Shown here piece by piece: positions 1 to 15,000 of a stretch of DNA of 64,000 nt. Source of the DNA: Membranipora membranacea (Eukaryota; Bryozoa; Gymnolaemata; Cheilostomatida; Membraniporidae); contig OU612067.1 of the NCBI GenBank assembly GCA_914767715.1, positions 12,653,001 through 12,717,000 on the forward strand, read 5' to 3'. A program made the translations under genes and the position numbers. The notes under the pieces were generated by a model that was not told where the DNA came from, did not search any database, and worked only from the letters and a program-made list of their open reading frames with translations. Each line of letters begins with the position of its first letter. Positions within the stretch are counted from its first letter, which is position 1.

Positions 1-1
1 C

Positions 2-3000
2 CCTCCACTGTATCCCAACGGACTGCTACAATATTATCAGGTACATTTGAATAGTCTATAGTTTGATTTCCTATTTTGCAAATCAAAGTTGTTCCATTTG
101 AATTAAATTCAGTTTTGAGCGAATTCGGCTCTACTTTGTTTCTCATACTACACTTTATATGCTTATATTATTTAATCTAAATTCAAGCATTTTTACTCAT
201 AAGTGTAGGAGTCAAGCCAGCAGATTGTTTTCATCTCAATTTGTTTAATGGTCATTAGTAGATACACATTTTAACAATGTAATATGGGTTGTGATAATGA
301 TATTCACTTGGTATTTTAGTACAAATGTACGGACGATAATGACTGGGCAACGTTCAGTGGTAATCGCAGCGGAAACAGATGCGATTACAGCCCCCGTTAT
401 TCAGTCTGGTGTAGAGTAAGAGCTAGAAACAACCAAGGGTGGAGTGATGAAGCCTCTGTTGGGTCAATAAAAACTTTGTGTGATGGTGAGTATTTGCGAA
501 ATTAAACAGTGTCAGATAAGCCCTTTATCAACAGACCTTGCTTGTTTGAACAATAAATTGTTTATGGAGTAATGCATCCAGCTTGTCAGAAAATAAATCA
601 ACCAAACAACAAAATGAATGAGACTAAAATGATAGATTGGGTTAATAAGTGGTATGAAGCATTGTTAGAGCCTAAATGTATCAGAAAGCAGCAACTATGT
701 CAATGTGAATATATAAAAATGTTGCGGTACTAAAAAATATTAGTATCTATATTGCAGCTCCAACAAAACCACTAAATATTCGAATAATATATATCAATGA
801 GAGGAATAATGGAGGTAGAAGAAGATTAAGATACAGAATTAGTTGGCAGGTAAAGAAAAACTTTATAACACAACCTATAATCTATATACACCTTGATTAC
901 TCATGATCCATAAAATTGTTTTATGAGGTAACGAAAGACAGCAAAACACTGTTCTGTTAATCACTAGAATATTATGACTACTATACTATACTACGTTCAT
1001 TGAAGTTTCAGATTGCGTTGTGATCGTTTATACACCCGTCTACTTTGGAAAAGTATGTTGACACTGTTGTTACTGATTCTTCTAAACAAACTCATTGATT
1101 CTACTAGCCAGAAACCACTGAAATTGAATAGTGTATTATTTTTCATAGATAACTCTGCACACTCATTGAAATACATGTGATTGGTCAATATCAAATAAAT
1201 ATGCTCCATTCTTTTTTGCAACTTACCAGAATCCCAATGCTCACAACTGCGAGAGACTAAGAACCGTAGACACATTTCAAGTGTCTTCTTCAAATTTAAA
1301 TGGTCAAAGATACACCACAGGGAGGACTTATGATATATATGCTGACGGTGTTACAGATGTCACTGCAGCTGTTGAGGCATTCAATAATCATAACAACAAA
1401 TCCCTTCCGGAAACAAAAGTGATCACAACTCAGCCTATGAGTATGTTGCCAGAGGCTTATATTGAATGAATAAAAATTTTAAGTAAATAATTTGTATGAG
1501 TTGATGTTGAAAAATTTTATTCTGTTATTCTCAAGGTTTACCACCATTCATATTTGCTCACATTCTACCAGAAAATTAAATATCATTGTGTCTCCTTACC
1601 TGACAGTTAGTTGCCTTGCAGGAAGCCTCATATTGATATATTACCTTACTTCACACTGGCAAATGACAAAACTCATGACATATACCACTCCTGTCAAAAA
1701 TGTTTGCTTTACAGGGCCTCAGACTATTCCCACAGCCTTCAGTGTTGTCTCAAAAACATATGAGTGTGTTACATTGACATGGGGAGAACCGCAATACCCG
1801 AATGGAAACATTTCTCATTACCAGGTTTGTGTTCTGTTGATGAAGACTTCCATGCGATACAATGGTGTTGCGGTAATATTCCTAACAAGTATACCGTACT
1901 GATTGATTATATATTTTTTGTGATTGTAAACCGTCATCTCATATGGTAAAGCAACAACAATTGAGAGGGCAATCATCAAGTCGTATTAAGGTAAATGAAG
2001 TTGTTTAGCAGACGGAGCTGCTAATAAATCAATTTAGATTCCGTCATAAAACTATGATTTTATTGCAACAGCAAAGACTCAAGATATTTTATTTCAGAAA
2101 ATTATCAAGCTCTGTTTTGCAATGCTATACAACCAGAAAATGTGATTAACACCCTGTGGTGAATGCTCAATAGAATAATCAAAACTTGATTTGGGTCTAA
2201 AGATGCATGGATTAAGGACAGCATGACAAACAGCAATCTGCAACAAAAAGTTCACGAAAAATACTACCTAGTTCACTGGCTAATAGAACTCATGAGTTGC
2301 TATCTTCTCCCTCAACTTATTGTTTGGGCTTTCAGAGCAGAAGACTACAACAGACAATCTCAAATCCGATCCAGATCAAAATAATTTTATTTTAGAAAAT
2401 AATCAAAGACTCTCTTGACCTTGTAAACAGGGTATTTGAACAATTTTCCCATTCATTGCATTCCATTCTCTATTTGTTCCTCATAGTTCAAATGCTCAGG
2501 AAACGAGACTTGGACTAATACAAGCAGAACAAGCTTCACCGTAGATCATTGTGTATATGATGCACACAAAGAAGTAGAATGTCATATAAAAGCTACAAAC
2601 CAAATTGGAGACAGCAATGTGGCGAGTCAAGACACAACAACCCTCTGCACATGTGAGCTACGACAGTTATTTATTCACCGTGACTGTTCCATTATTTTGA
2701 ATAAAACTCTTTTTATTTTCGTTGATTAACTTAGGGGTTGTGGTTGAGAAAAGAATAAAGAGAGCTCACAACTTGAACTTTAAGTGAAGGCACTCATATA
2801 GAAAAGTAAAATTTGGTGACTATATCAGGCACTGGTTGTTTTTAGTCAAGAGTTGTTCATTCTTCCACCTGACCTCAACTTGACCAAGAATAAGAACAAG
2901 AACACATTCAAGCATGTATCATGTATTTACAAAACCATTGTTTGAAATGTTATAACCTGGTATATTACCAGAACCTTTCGTTATTTAACACCCATAAACC

Positions 3001-6000
3001 AAATCTTTCCACTCAAGAAGTTACTCCACCAGTATAAGTCTGCTCTAATGTGATCACAGCTCTGAGTAGTCAATTACAGGTTTTCTAATGGTTAGCATGC
3101 TTGTTGTTCACTTCCAGGTGATAAGTGTCACAGATGTCAAGAGTTCAAGTTCAGCATCCTGTAGTGTCCCTAGTTCATGCTCAAATATTTTACCACGCAA
3201 TGGATATGCGTGGGAAGTCACATTAGAGTTGTCAAACCTATCAAAGAAATAATCTATTAATGTATTGATGTATTTTTATCTTTGTTTCAGACCCGGTGTT
3301 GCCTGAAGATCTTGCAGGCTATCTAAGTCAGGACATAGATAACTCGACAGGTACACAGAAGCGGAGGATCAAGTTGAACTTGCCAATTCAGGTGAAAAAA
3401 ACACAAATCAGTTTGATATCGGTTCAGTTTTAACTTTATGTCACGACTGTCATCAGAGCCACATGGCTTAAATATATCACAAAATTTAATCGCATTTGAT
3501 TAAGCAAACAGATACTGATATCTTTTGCAAATATCTTCACATAAATAAATGTACTTTGTGTCTTTCAAATATTAGGATATTAATCCGAAATGTGAGGAGG
3601 TTAATGACAACGGAATATCATTCCTGGTTGTCGGAACAGAGAAGGAGGCACAAAATACATTCCCTATTACTGATCTGGATGCAGTGACAAAATATTCAGT
3701 ACGTATCATGGTGATGAATGACCAAGGATTCCAGACAAATACTACTGTTGAATATGAGACAGGAGAGCTAGGTAAGTATACTGTCCAGTTTCATTGTTGC
3801 CAGCCTTATAATATGCTGGCAAACAAACATGTGAATTAATTCTATTGATATAGTCCACGATGCTGTTATATGTACTGAAAAAAGCTGTTTCAACACATAT
3901 ACAAATATTCACATCAATTTCCCTACTGCTGCGGGTATTGAAATAGAAGTGTGTGATGGTGAAATTGCCTGGCTGCGAATTGCTATCATAATCATTCCAA
4001 AGGCATAATCAGTCAGCTTGTGACTCATTGTCAAGTATAAGCGATTGTTCGGGCATATCGGTCATTCGAGCTTTCTGCCAGTTTACTCAACCGCTTTTTA
4101 ACATTAATGAAAAAGTCTAGGGTAGGGATGGGCCCGAAAAAGGAATCAACAGAATATTGGTGTGTGTCGCTGCCATAATGGTTTCTAGATACTTTTTTTT
4201 TTATTTTCAGCGCCTTCTTCAGCACCAATATTGCAGCTTGATTTCAACAGTTCTTGCGCTATTTTGAACTTGACGCTGCCAAACGAGCCAAATGGCGAAA
4301 TCACACATTATAAGGTAAGTGAGCATTATAAGGTAATACATACAAGAAATTTACATACACCTCTTGGTCTGAGTGCTTTTCCTCTCCTTGCTGGTCATTT
4401 CACCTGTATTTTTGGTTTTCAAATTTTGCATTTGATTGCACCTGACTTTCTTTTGGAAGGCTTTATTCCAGCTAGCTCTAAAACCTTTTTTAGAGACAGA
4501 TACCTATTACATTATTACACTGATCAATTAAGACAGAAAATCACTACAACTTTTAACTCTTTACCAATTCAGATACGCTCAGCAACCAAACTTACTCATT
4601 TTAAACAACAACTATCAAAGCACTTTATATCCTATTAATTCTTGTTACTTGAGTATTTTTTTCTTTTTCTCTCCGCTTAAGTTTTTTTTTTTTTGTTCTG
4701 TCACTGCATGAAAAACATTCCTAAAGATGATGTAGAATGACAATAAAAGTATATATATTGATTGGTATTATATTATATATGACCATTGCATATCTATGCA
4801 TAGAAATTTTCTCCCACACTGCACGATCTTATGGCTATTTATGTATGGTAGAAGGATCGCTTTCAGTTTGCACTTTAGTTCAGATCAGCTACTTACCTTT
4901 AATCAACTATAAAACTTTTGCCTGAGTTTGAGACGAATGGTACTAGGACTACGAATGCATATCATAATACTGTAAGATTCAGTTCTGAACACAAAGTTTG
5001 ATACTGATGGTAATTCTGTGTTAGTAACTGTGTATTTCAACACTGATCCATTAAATCATATTGGTCTTTCATGCACTCAATGAATTTGGTAGCGCAGGGC
5101 ATTTCCAGCCACATATCAATGCATATTATGGTATGATGGCAAAACATTCTGCAAAAGGATAATCATATTTTCAATTTCCTTCTATTTCAGTATGGTTGCT
5201 GGTATTTTGGCGAGGTGCAGGATTTGAATCAAACAGTAAATGCATCAAATCTTATTGATCGTGGAAACCAGACAGAAGTTTGTGGTTTGGAATCAGCGTC
5301 CCGCATCCAATGCGTGGCAAATGCGGTTAATAGTATTGGAGCAAGTCCAACAGCAGAAAGGGAAGGATACACAGTTGTGGCAGGTACTATCGATTGAATT
5401 GAACTCAAATGAAACAAGCTAAATTTGAATATTATAATAAAAAACTGTATGAAGCAGGTCTGATGATCTGATTTTCTTGTATCTTTGACTTTTGTTGAAA
5501 ACTCCACATAGATACCTAGGCTTGCACATAATAAAACAAAACTTCCCTTGACATACAACTGTATAGAATAACTGACACCACTTGACAAGGGTTGATCAAT
5601 CTTAGTAATGTTTAATGTGCCTTGTAAGAATACAACCATCATTTTAATCAGAAAATGCTTCAATTTACCAGTGAATACTATCAAAGCACCAGAGGTTGGG
5701 GCGATAGATGAATCTACTGGTACTGTAGGCATCAGAATATATCCAGTTGTGCCAGAAAATGACAATGTTAACATAACGTAAGTAACTATCGTAGAACCAT
5801 CATGCTTCTCTGCATGGTTTTTCACTTAGAGCTTCTGTGCTAATTGGTTAGTCACATTCTTACTTTCTCATTATATCCATCAGTGTCTCAAATTACATAT
5901 CGTACAGTTTTGAGGATGGATTAACATAACTTCCTGCGATAAAGCCAGATAAAAAAGCCCCTCTCGATTTTGTTAATTTGCTTGTTTGATTGCTCCCTGC

Positions 6001-9000
6001 AGGTCATATGACTTGTCACAACGCAACGTTGTTACAGTCTAATGAAAGTATTGGCTGTTGTGATAAGAGCTTTTATGGTAGCGATATAAATAGCTTAGGA
6101 AATTAGTCTTGAGCTATTCTACAAACTTCATGAATTTCCATATACACCTTCTATCTGTGTAGCACTTTAGGTGTGTTTCCAACATAAAAATACAATGCCC
6201 TGGATACTTTAGATAGTAAGAATAAAAATTTAAGATGTTGTCAATCATTCAACAATTCAAAGTTTTAACATTTTAGCGATCTAGCATGGTATATATTTTT
6301 GCAGTCTATATATGGTTGTGATAAGCCAGGAAGGGAGTGGTGGGCCAAATAACAGAAGGAAGAGATCGCTACCAACAGAATGCAGTGTTGACAAATTATA
6401 CAACTCAACTGTGGCAGCTGCAAATAACCAGACATGCTACATTGCAGCTGTTTTTGAACCTAAACAGCTAAAGACCAGTGGTCTGGATTTCACAGTAGGC
6501 AGTAAGGAAAGCAACTCAGGCTACTATAACCAGCCACTGGAGAAAGATAAAACATACATTGTTCATGTCGGATATAAAGGCATCATCGAGGTGTGTGATA
6601 TACCCAGACAGCATTTGTCCATTCCACAACCGAAAATTGTTACCAAATATGAATATATTTATTTTGAATATTCATTCATAGATATTGTTTGCTTTTGCAG
6701 AATGAAAAGAGTTTCACACAGATCACAGATTCAACCTCATTTCAAGGTGAGTGGGTTGTAATTTTCGAGTCAGTGTGTGTTCAAGCAGTCTGTTTATCAC
6801 AAAAGTAAAAATGAGAATGGTGGAGGTTGTCCCTCAGCAGTTGTTGGTACCAGCAGCCCCGCATCAAAAAAAACTTTGCTGCCATCAGGAAATTGAGAGA
6901 TAATATTATAGTTTATTAGTTTTGAGAACACATTTAATTCACTGTTATCTCAACAGTATGATGAAATCATTCACAGTCATAACAATTGATTGTTATACTT
7001 TTTTAGTAACAGAAGAAGTGCTAACAACAACTGCAAAACCCATTACTGCCATAGTAGCTGGTACCATTGTTCCTGTGGTCGCCGTAGCCTTGGTTATAGG
7101 TGCTGTGTTTTTATATATCAAAAGGTAAGCAGTAAATTTTATTCATATTTGTTGTCTGTTTCCTTGTTACACACCATGCCATGTAATTTCTAAGCCTAGT
7201 ATTTCGATTGGTGTCACAGCTCGTTGATATTTATGATCAGTAGAAAAACAAAGTTGACGGTAGCGCAGGCTCAGGTTAACAAGACTGTGAAAAATGACTC
7301 TTAACCCTTGTTTGATATGGAATGGGTTTTTTTCACGAAATTTTAACATCCAATATGACCAATTCAATTGTTTTAGATTTAGAAACAAACCTGACAAAAA
7401 TGACAAAGAAATTGAATTCACCCCGCTTCAGAAAGCTAAACCATCACCTAAGCCTATGACAAAGCCTACACTAATGCCAAAGCCTGTTGGTAAGTTCTTT
7501 ATTTGGAGGTTACCCCTCAGCTCATTTTGTTAATCAGATCTGTCTCTGAATGAGTTTTAAGTTGCTTCATAGCTAAACGGTATTACTATCCGACAAGAGT
7601 ACCTATTAGCGGGAACCTAGCATGAAATGACAACCTTCTCTTTCTGAAAATACTTTACTTCTTTTCAATTATTTAACTGAGTATGGATTGCTCGGCAATG
7701 AAGCATCAAATGGATAGATATTGAGACTATACTAGCATTATTTCCTTGACCTAATTGTAATTAGTGAGCGGCTTGCTATTAGTTTTGGTATCTGAGTCTC
7801 TACAGAAACTGTAGACTCTGCAAACACCAGGTAAACAGATAGCTCCAATAGCCTAAAAATTACTCTGCTTGATTGTATGTGATAATGTTGTCATATCTTT
7901 TAAATTTATCACATTCCATTTTAAATACCAGCCTCAGAAGAGTGGAGCAGCTGAGAAAAGGAAGTATAATAAAAGCTCCATATTAATGATCGATCCCGCT
8001 TGTCAATAAATACCAAATTCAAATTCAACCTCTAAATATATCCTTTCTAAAATCTCTGCAAATAATGCAGATTTTTACCACTTCGCATCAGTTTCACATT
8101 CATTGCTCTTGTTTCTTTTTAGACCGTAATCCTGCCCAGATATATGACGAAGTAAGAGTCACTCACATCACCAAGCTACTCGACCTAGCCACCACACAAG
8201 AGGAATCACTTAAAGAGGACTACAAGGTTTGTATGATTACGGCACATCAACTTTCCTGTACTCATTGTTGCGGGCTTTCATTTCTTTCACAGTATAGAGA
8301 TATTTATATTCAAAGTCATGCCGTTGTCATAAATATGTGTCCTGTCAAATGCTTCTCAATGCACTGCATTGCTCTGTTTTGTATTATACTGGTAGGTGTT
8401 CAAACCCATCCAGATTGGTTTGTAACCACATATGACTGTTGTTGCCAATGTGACAGTTGCGACCAGATAACCATCTATGGGAAGTATTTACACTGCGAGC
8501 TCATACGAATGTGTTAAAAATGGTGACATTTTCTGATACAATCCCATAGACAAGTCATGTGTTTTGTCAATGTACAACCCTTTCAAGAGGTGACCATTAT
8601 CAATGGCGGGACCATCTTTACCTGATGGAATGTAGCCAACACATCCAGTTGTGGCCAACACATCTGGATAGATTTGTAAATCAAATATTTTTTTCAAAAC
8701 ATATGGATTGGGACTCTTTGTCAAGATGAGATATGTGTACCGATTTGCAATATCGTTTTATAAAACAGCGTAAAACACTCTACATGTGTCCAGCTTGGGT
8801 TGCAACAGCAATGCTACTCCATCAAATCCATCTGGATGGTTTCTTCGTGTAAAACTTACTGAACAAGCCACTTCAGATCGGTCGGTCAATACCATTTTTA
8901 TTTCAGAAACTTGGAGCCTTACCTAAGCCGATTATGGAGGTAGCTAGTCGCCCAGAGAACAAGGGAAAGTGCAAATACAAAGGTCTCTATCCAGGTGAGC

Positions 9001-12000
9001 ACAAAATTATTTATTATGTGTTACAACACAGATGTCACTTTTTGCTGTTATTATAGCAGGGTACTAAGGAAGTAAGCTTTCATTGTCAATGTATGTCAAG
9101 AGAACTGAATGAAAGAGTGAAGGTTCTCGCTCAGTCGTATTATAGGTATACAGTGTAGCAGCTTCTGCAAAGTCATATTATAGGTGTACAGTGTATCAGT
9201 ATCAGTGTATGTCATCTTATAGGCTTAAACTTCTTTTCCTTCAGGTGATACTAACAGAGTGGTTCTCGATACTGAGAGCCCTGATCACAGTGATTTCATC
9301 AATGCCTCTCATATTCAGGTTTGATGAGTCAGTTATCATCATTTTCCTGTAGTATACAAACAGAATGTGATACATTGCGGATTGTTGAATAGATATGGCT
9401 CCTGCCTCTCTATTTCGCATGCAAACGTCGATCAACCTTCATGCTCAAACTCGTCTAAATAATTTATGCTGCCATGACAAGTTAAATTATTTCTGCCTAC
9501 AGAGTACAAAAATCAGCAGCAAGTTTCATCAACCAGAATAAGTCATGATCATCCTAAATTTAACTAATTATGAAGAGTGGGACTGTTTGTAGTGATGCTC
9601 TTTGTTCAGAGAACAATAGACAGAATCATCTCATTTAGTTTTTAACAAAATAATTTGTTTGAATACTTTAAAATCATTGGTTCTCCATTTAATCAAATGA
9701 AATGCATCCAGTTAAAAGTCATGAACAGGGAAGTTCCTGGTTCGTTTTGTATTATTAGAAACACAAGTTTCATAATGTTTACTTTAAACTGTTTATTCAA
9801 GATATCACATTCATATTTTACAGGGCTACACAGGGAAAAATGAGTACATTGCTTCACAAGGTAAATTTATAATTATAGCTTGAATCAACTTCCTCATTCT
9901 AGCCTCAAACTTTGCACAGCGTCTAAACCTAAGCACACTACACTATGAGCCAGACTTTGAGCGTTAAAAAGTTAGGATCAAAACCATATAATACACAAAA
10001 CTACCAATGAAGCATAAACGTGTTGCCCTTCTCCTTCAACAATAGAATATGGTTACTCTATCACTACAATGAGTTTAAGACCGTCAAGGAAATAATACCA
10101 GTTAGATAGCGATGACTGAATGTATAGATTATTTATACAAATGTACGACTATGCTCTTGTAGGTCCCCTGAAAACTACCATTGATGACTTTTGGTTGATG
10201 ATATGGCAGCAGAAGGTCAAGGCTGTTGTTATGGTTACAAATCTTGTAGAAAACGGCCATGTAAGTTACTATATCATGTTTCTCTATGTCCCCAGTATGT
10301 CTTCGCACATGCAACGCCACAACTGTTATTGATGCAACTTTCAGTAAACAGTTTATCTCAAGGATTTGAGAAAACAGCTCAACTTTTTTGCTTAGGCTCA
10401 ACAGGATTCATTGATATTTCTATCAATGTAATCACTGCTATCACTTTGGCAACACATGGAGAGACATGCTGACAACCTGGAAAGACAGCTGAAACTCACT
10501 ACAATGGGTCCCATCAACGGGCCATAACACATAGGCTGTGTCGCATAGAGTGGCGATGGTGGAGTGGACTGTTCTGTGAGACCAGAGAACACAACTCTGA
10601 GTAGTGAATAGCAGGCATGCTAATTAGCGCATTCAACCTATTTTTATTATGAATGATGAGATGGCGCAGTCTTGGATTCAAATCCCATTGGAAATATCGA
10701 TTGTTCCAGCCCCCAGCACCCTTGGGTGTATACCACTTCTTTCCATGATATACCAATTTATATATTCTATTTCCTACATGTGACAATTTTCCCATCGATT
10801 CTGTTCCTTACTTGAAGGCGAAATGTGAGATGTACTGGCCCATGGACGAGACAAGCCCAATATCTTTCCGTGATATAACTGTAAGCATGACTTCTTATGT
10901 TATGTGGGCTGACTTTGTCATACGAGAACTGGAGGTATCAAAGGTATGTGCATCATTCTATCATAACAGTGGGCTATAATCGTGTTTGGAATAGCCTTGT
11001 CTGTATACTCAAGCTAAATAGCTCACTGTGATGTTGGTTATTGCTGGTATGGTGCTATCAACACGATGGGTCAGCTGTGCTGTGCACTGCTGAATGCCAT
11101 TTGTTGCTTTTTTCTGGTTATACTTATACGACAAAACAGAAACCATAACCAAAGCACAGGTCACTCAGTAGGAAACATCTGGTATTTAGAAAAGATACCA
11201 TCATACAATCAATAACCAGCCCAATAAACTGTAATTAACAGAATGAGCAGACAAGGCTCCCAACATTTGGTCTGAAACCCAAGTTATTTCTTGGTGAGTA
11301 AATGTCCTACAGCTGTGCAAGATATTAATATTGGATATGCATAAGAAACATTGCATTTTAATCAATAGAGAAAGTTGAAATATTTTATAATGCAAGGTCA
11401 AAGCGCCCTACCCCTAGCTGCATTTTCTATTCAGGATTATCAATACCAGAACCCCCTGAAGCCGAAAAATGAGTAATAAATATGGCCTGTAACAATATCG
11501 ATAATACTTTAACTGTTTGAATGTGATAAACATCATTGTACCAGGATAGTCAAGGAAGTGTAAATGAAGGTTACAGAATTTTCATGTGATGTGTCTTTTT
11601 AATACAGGATGGTGAGACTAGGAAGATAAAACAATTTCACTTCACATCCTGGCCGGATCATGACGTCCCGAATGAAATGAGTCCTTTCATTACATTCTAT
11701 AGGAGAGTTCACTCTGAAACATTCAGACTCACTGGTCCTCTTCTTGTTCACTGCAGGTAAATCAGTAATCATCAATTTTGTAGTTATTATTGACTGATTT
11801 ATGGAGATTTTTGTGTGGAGTTGTGAAGGCATAGCGAACCGTTCCTATTTAAAGTCCAAAAGTAAAATAAAAACAATTTATTATCAATTCTTTCATTGAT
11901 CATATTATGAACTTGAATCTCAATTACAGTGCTGGAGTTGGCCGAACCGGTACATTCCTAGGACTGGACACACTGATGAACCGTGCAGTGAAAAACCAAC

Positions 12001-15000
12001 AAGTTGATCTGTTTGACTGCATTAGACTGATGAGAGAAAGGAGACCGAGCATGGTCCAAACTGAGGTAGGGGCAATACTGAAAATGAGTGATGGCATTGA
12101 GTCCTCTGTTCTCGTGACCAACATCATCATTGACTAGTGACTGTGTCCATGGTAGATTCAAGGCATCCATTACTGATTTATCAATCATTCCCATCTATCC
12201 AACACATTTTTATGTGGCACCATTTCTAAGATTTAAATGCACTAACAAACTTTATTTCCATTCAAGAATCATATCACAGGGGTAGCAGTGTAAGTTACGT
12301 TTCCGTACACTTCAAAGTTTTATTAGTGGCCACCATTGAAATGATTTTATGGATCAGTGGTTAAATACATAGCGTGGCTATTTGTGGAGATTACCATTAA
12401 TATAAATTTTGTGTCAGGATCTAAATAAGGCTATAAATCTGGCAGATTTACATTATCCATTGATTGACCATTAACCTTCCAAAACTCAGGCAAGCTGCTT
12501 CACAAAAGTTTACTAGGGTCAGCTATTTTCTACTCTGAACATGAGAACCAATCAAAGATGAGAAACGCAGTCCAGCACCCATACATAAATAGCCATACGT
12601 TTGTTTAGGGCCGGATATGTTCCCCCATCCATATAATATATATCAATGGTGGCCACCATTTGAACTGCATTGTTCTTTCCTCTGTAAAAAAAACTCTGCA
12701 AAAGACTGCATTTGAGACGACTCATTAGCTAATAAAATGCACTCCCTACAAGCTTGTCATTTACTCAGTAGACTAAGTAAGGTTAGAGCTAGCTATACTT
12801 ATATATATATAGTTGCTTTATATTTGATCAGAGATTTTAAAAATTATTCAAAATCTATTATTGATCATTGGATATAAAAACAAAAAAGTGGAATCGAGAG
12901 TGACTTTTAAACATTATGATAGAAAATGAGCGGACACTTCGATCGGAGTTCGGTTCGAGTAGATGGTGGTATGGGCAGGTCTAGGCGGGCGGACCTCCGA
13001 GGGGGTGCTGCAGGAGTATAGCTATGGGCTAGCTAGTGGAGAAAATGTTCAGGGCTGCCCATGATGCGATTTATGTAACTCTTACTGGTGTCTTCGAGTA
13101 GAGTGAGAATGGGCACAATTTTGGCTGTTTGAACGCGTTCATCGTAGTCTTGGCTGCTTTGGTCCATGATCGTCAGAGCTAAGTTTTCTAGTCTTACTAG
13201 CCGCAGTCTCTGCTCACCGGTTGTGAATGAGTACCAGGACGGGCAGGCGTAGAGGATGATTGGTCGAATTCATGTTGTGTAGAATTTTCTCATGTATAGC
13301 CCAATATTGGGCATGTTTTTGCTGGTCACTTTCACTATAAGCCTTTGTAAGGTGTTTAGGGGTTTGGGTTGGGATTGGAGTTAGTATTAATAACAAAGAA
13401 CGTTCCTACAAAAAAAATGTTCAGCTTTGTTCATCTATCCCTACAATACAATGATATTAGTCAGTAATGACAGATGTTTATTGACTGGGAGGGGGATAAT
13501 TTACATGCTTTGTTAGTATGGACAACGACAAATCTAGACATAATGAGCCCTAAGATACAAATACAATCATGGACACAATATATGAGGTTTAATCCACTTC
13601 TGTTTCTTGATTGGCTTTTCAGCAGAAGCAGAAAATATTACAATAATACTTACGTACATTTATCCTTAACAGAAGCAGTACATATTCCTTCACAAAGTGA
13701 TTTATGAGGCTTACACTACATCGAGCTACGTGGTGCCAGCAAACGAGATTGAAAGCCGATTATCTTCTGGCCAGATATACTCCAACACCGAGAGTCCGCT
13801 TGCTGACGAGTTTGAAGTAAGTAAATTTGTGTACATAATTATCATCATTATCGTAGTGTACAAAGGGTAGTAGGCTGCCTGATCGACAATTTCTAAATAT
13901 TTTTATTTAATCAAAGAAGAAGTATTATATACAGGCCCGTAGTTCTAGGGGAGGCAGGGGCGCTGAATAGAGTGGCCCAAAAATGTTATAACTGAGTATT
14001 CCGTGTCAGAATCAGCTCAATTGGGACTTCCAAATACTATTTATATCATTAAAACGTTTTGGAGGAGCTTACAATACCCAACCTGATGTTACTTCACACC
14101 CTCAAGGATTTCCGCCTCCCCTACAAATTTTCCTAAGCTACAGCCCTGATATATATGATACAATGTGAATTAAACTGGAAACAAAGATTTGATGTGAGGT
14201 TAAAAAGTGTTACGCTGGAACAGCCTTCCTTATGTAGAAAGATAATTTTGCCTTTGGCAGGAATATATGTGATCTAATTGGATATGTTGATCTGAATATT
14301 GCTTGCAAACTTAATGTTATATTTTTTTTACATTCAGCATCTACAGATGATGATTAGACTGCATGATCTCGATGTCTCTGAAGGGATGAGCCCGGAAAAT
14401 CAGGCAAAGAACAGAAACCAAGATATTCTGCCTCCAAGCAAGCCAAAAAGTAAAAAAGAAAAAAAAACATTTCAAATTGAAATGACGGAACAACTTTTTT
14501 TATTTGAGCTTATTTGATAGATCAGGCTCAGAAAAGGAGGATTCAGCCGCTACTACATGACAATCAAAATACTTTATAATTACCCAATCCTCTAATATCA
14601 ATTGAATGGACATCCTAAAAAAATAATGAGTTCTTAAATCACGGCAAGACTGAGTTGGGTAGCTAATAAACTGATCATTAATTGTATATAGTTGCCTCAT
14701 TTTTCACAATAATTTCACAATGTATTCTTCTTCATAGCTGAAAAAGGCAGACTGTTGAGACCAAAGGTCATGAACTCTTCAGAAGAAGACTATATCAATG
14801 CTGTTCTCATTGATGTAAGTAGAATCAACTAATTGTTTTTTTAGCTGCAGAACATGCTAATTTTCAAAAAAAGAGATGCTTGATTCTTTTTCTATGCATG
14901 GTTAGTTGACACACATGACACTGCATTGACTTCAAGTGGTCGTACATCAACGCTACTTACTATGACATTCTACAGTTTTCATTCGTTGTCAGTGAAAAAA

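Larger units (their letters stand above)
2..5383 (+). other. FN3 repeat array of the receptor phosphatase (five units visible)
   Basis: Each fibronectin III unit is built from two exons. The first ends in phase 0 after a PNG-x-I-x-H/Y-Y type strand, and the second ends in phase 1. The pairs are 1-40/320-485, 758-849/1230-1440, 1715-1824/2487-2652, 3291-3391/3576-3771 and 4211-4314/5191-5383. Motifs such as [10 protein letters not shown] and [10 protein letters not shown] mark the middle of the fold. NxS/T sequons are frequent. The second-half exons carry three or four cysteines, which is unusual for FN3. The 758-1440 pair is the most divergent unit. Confidence 0.8.

Noticed and set aside
5229-5825. 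198-codon minus-strand open frame
   Set aside because: It lies antisense over two well-supported phosphatase exons (5191-5383 and 5672-5777) whose phases fit; no protein-like pattern of its own.
10660-10690. tRNA B-box-like GATTCAAATCC
   Set aside because: No acceptor stem, A box or cloverleaf could be folded around it; at most a decayed SINE, not supported by a second copy.
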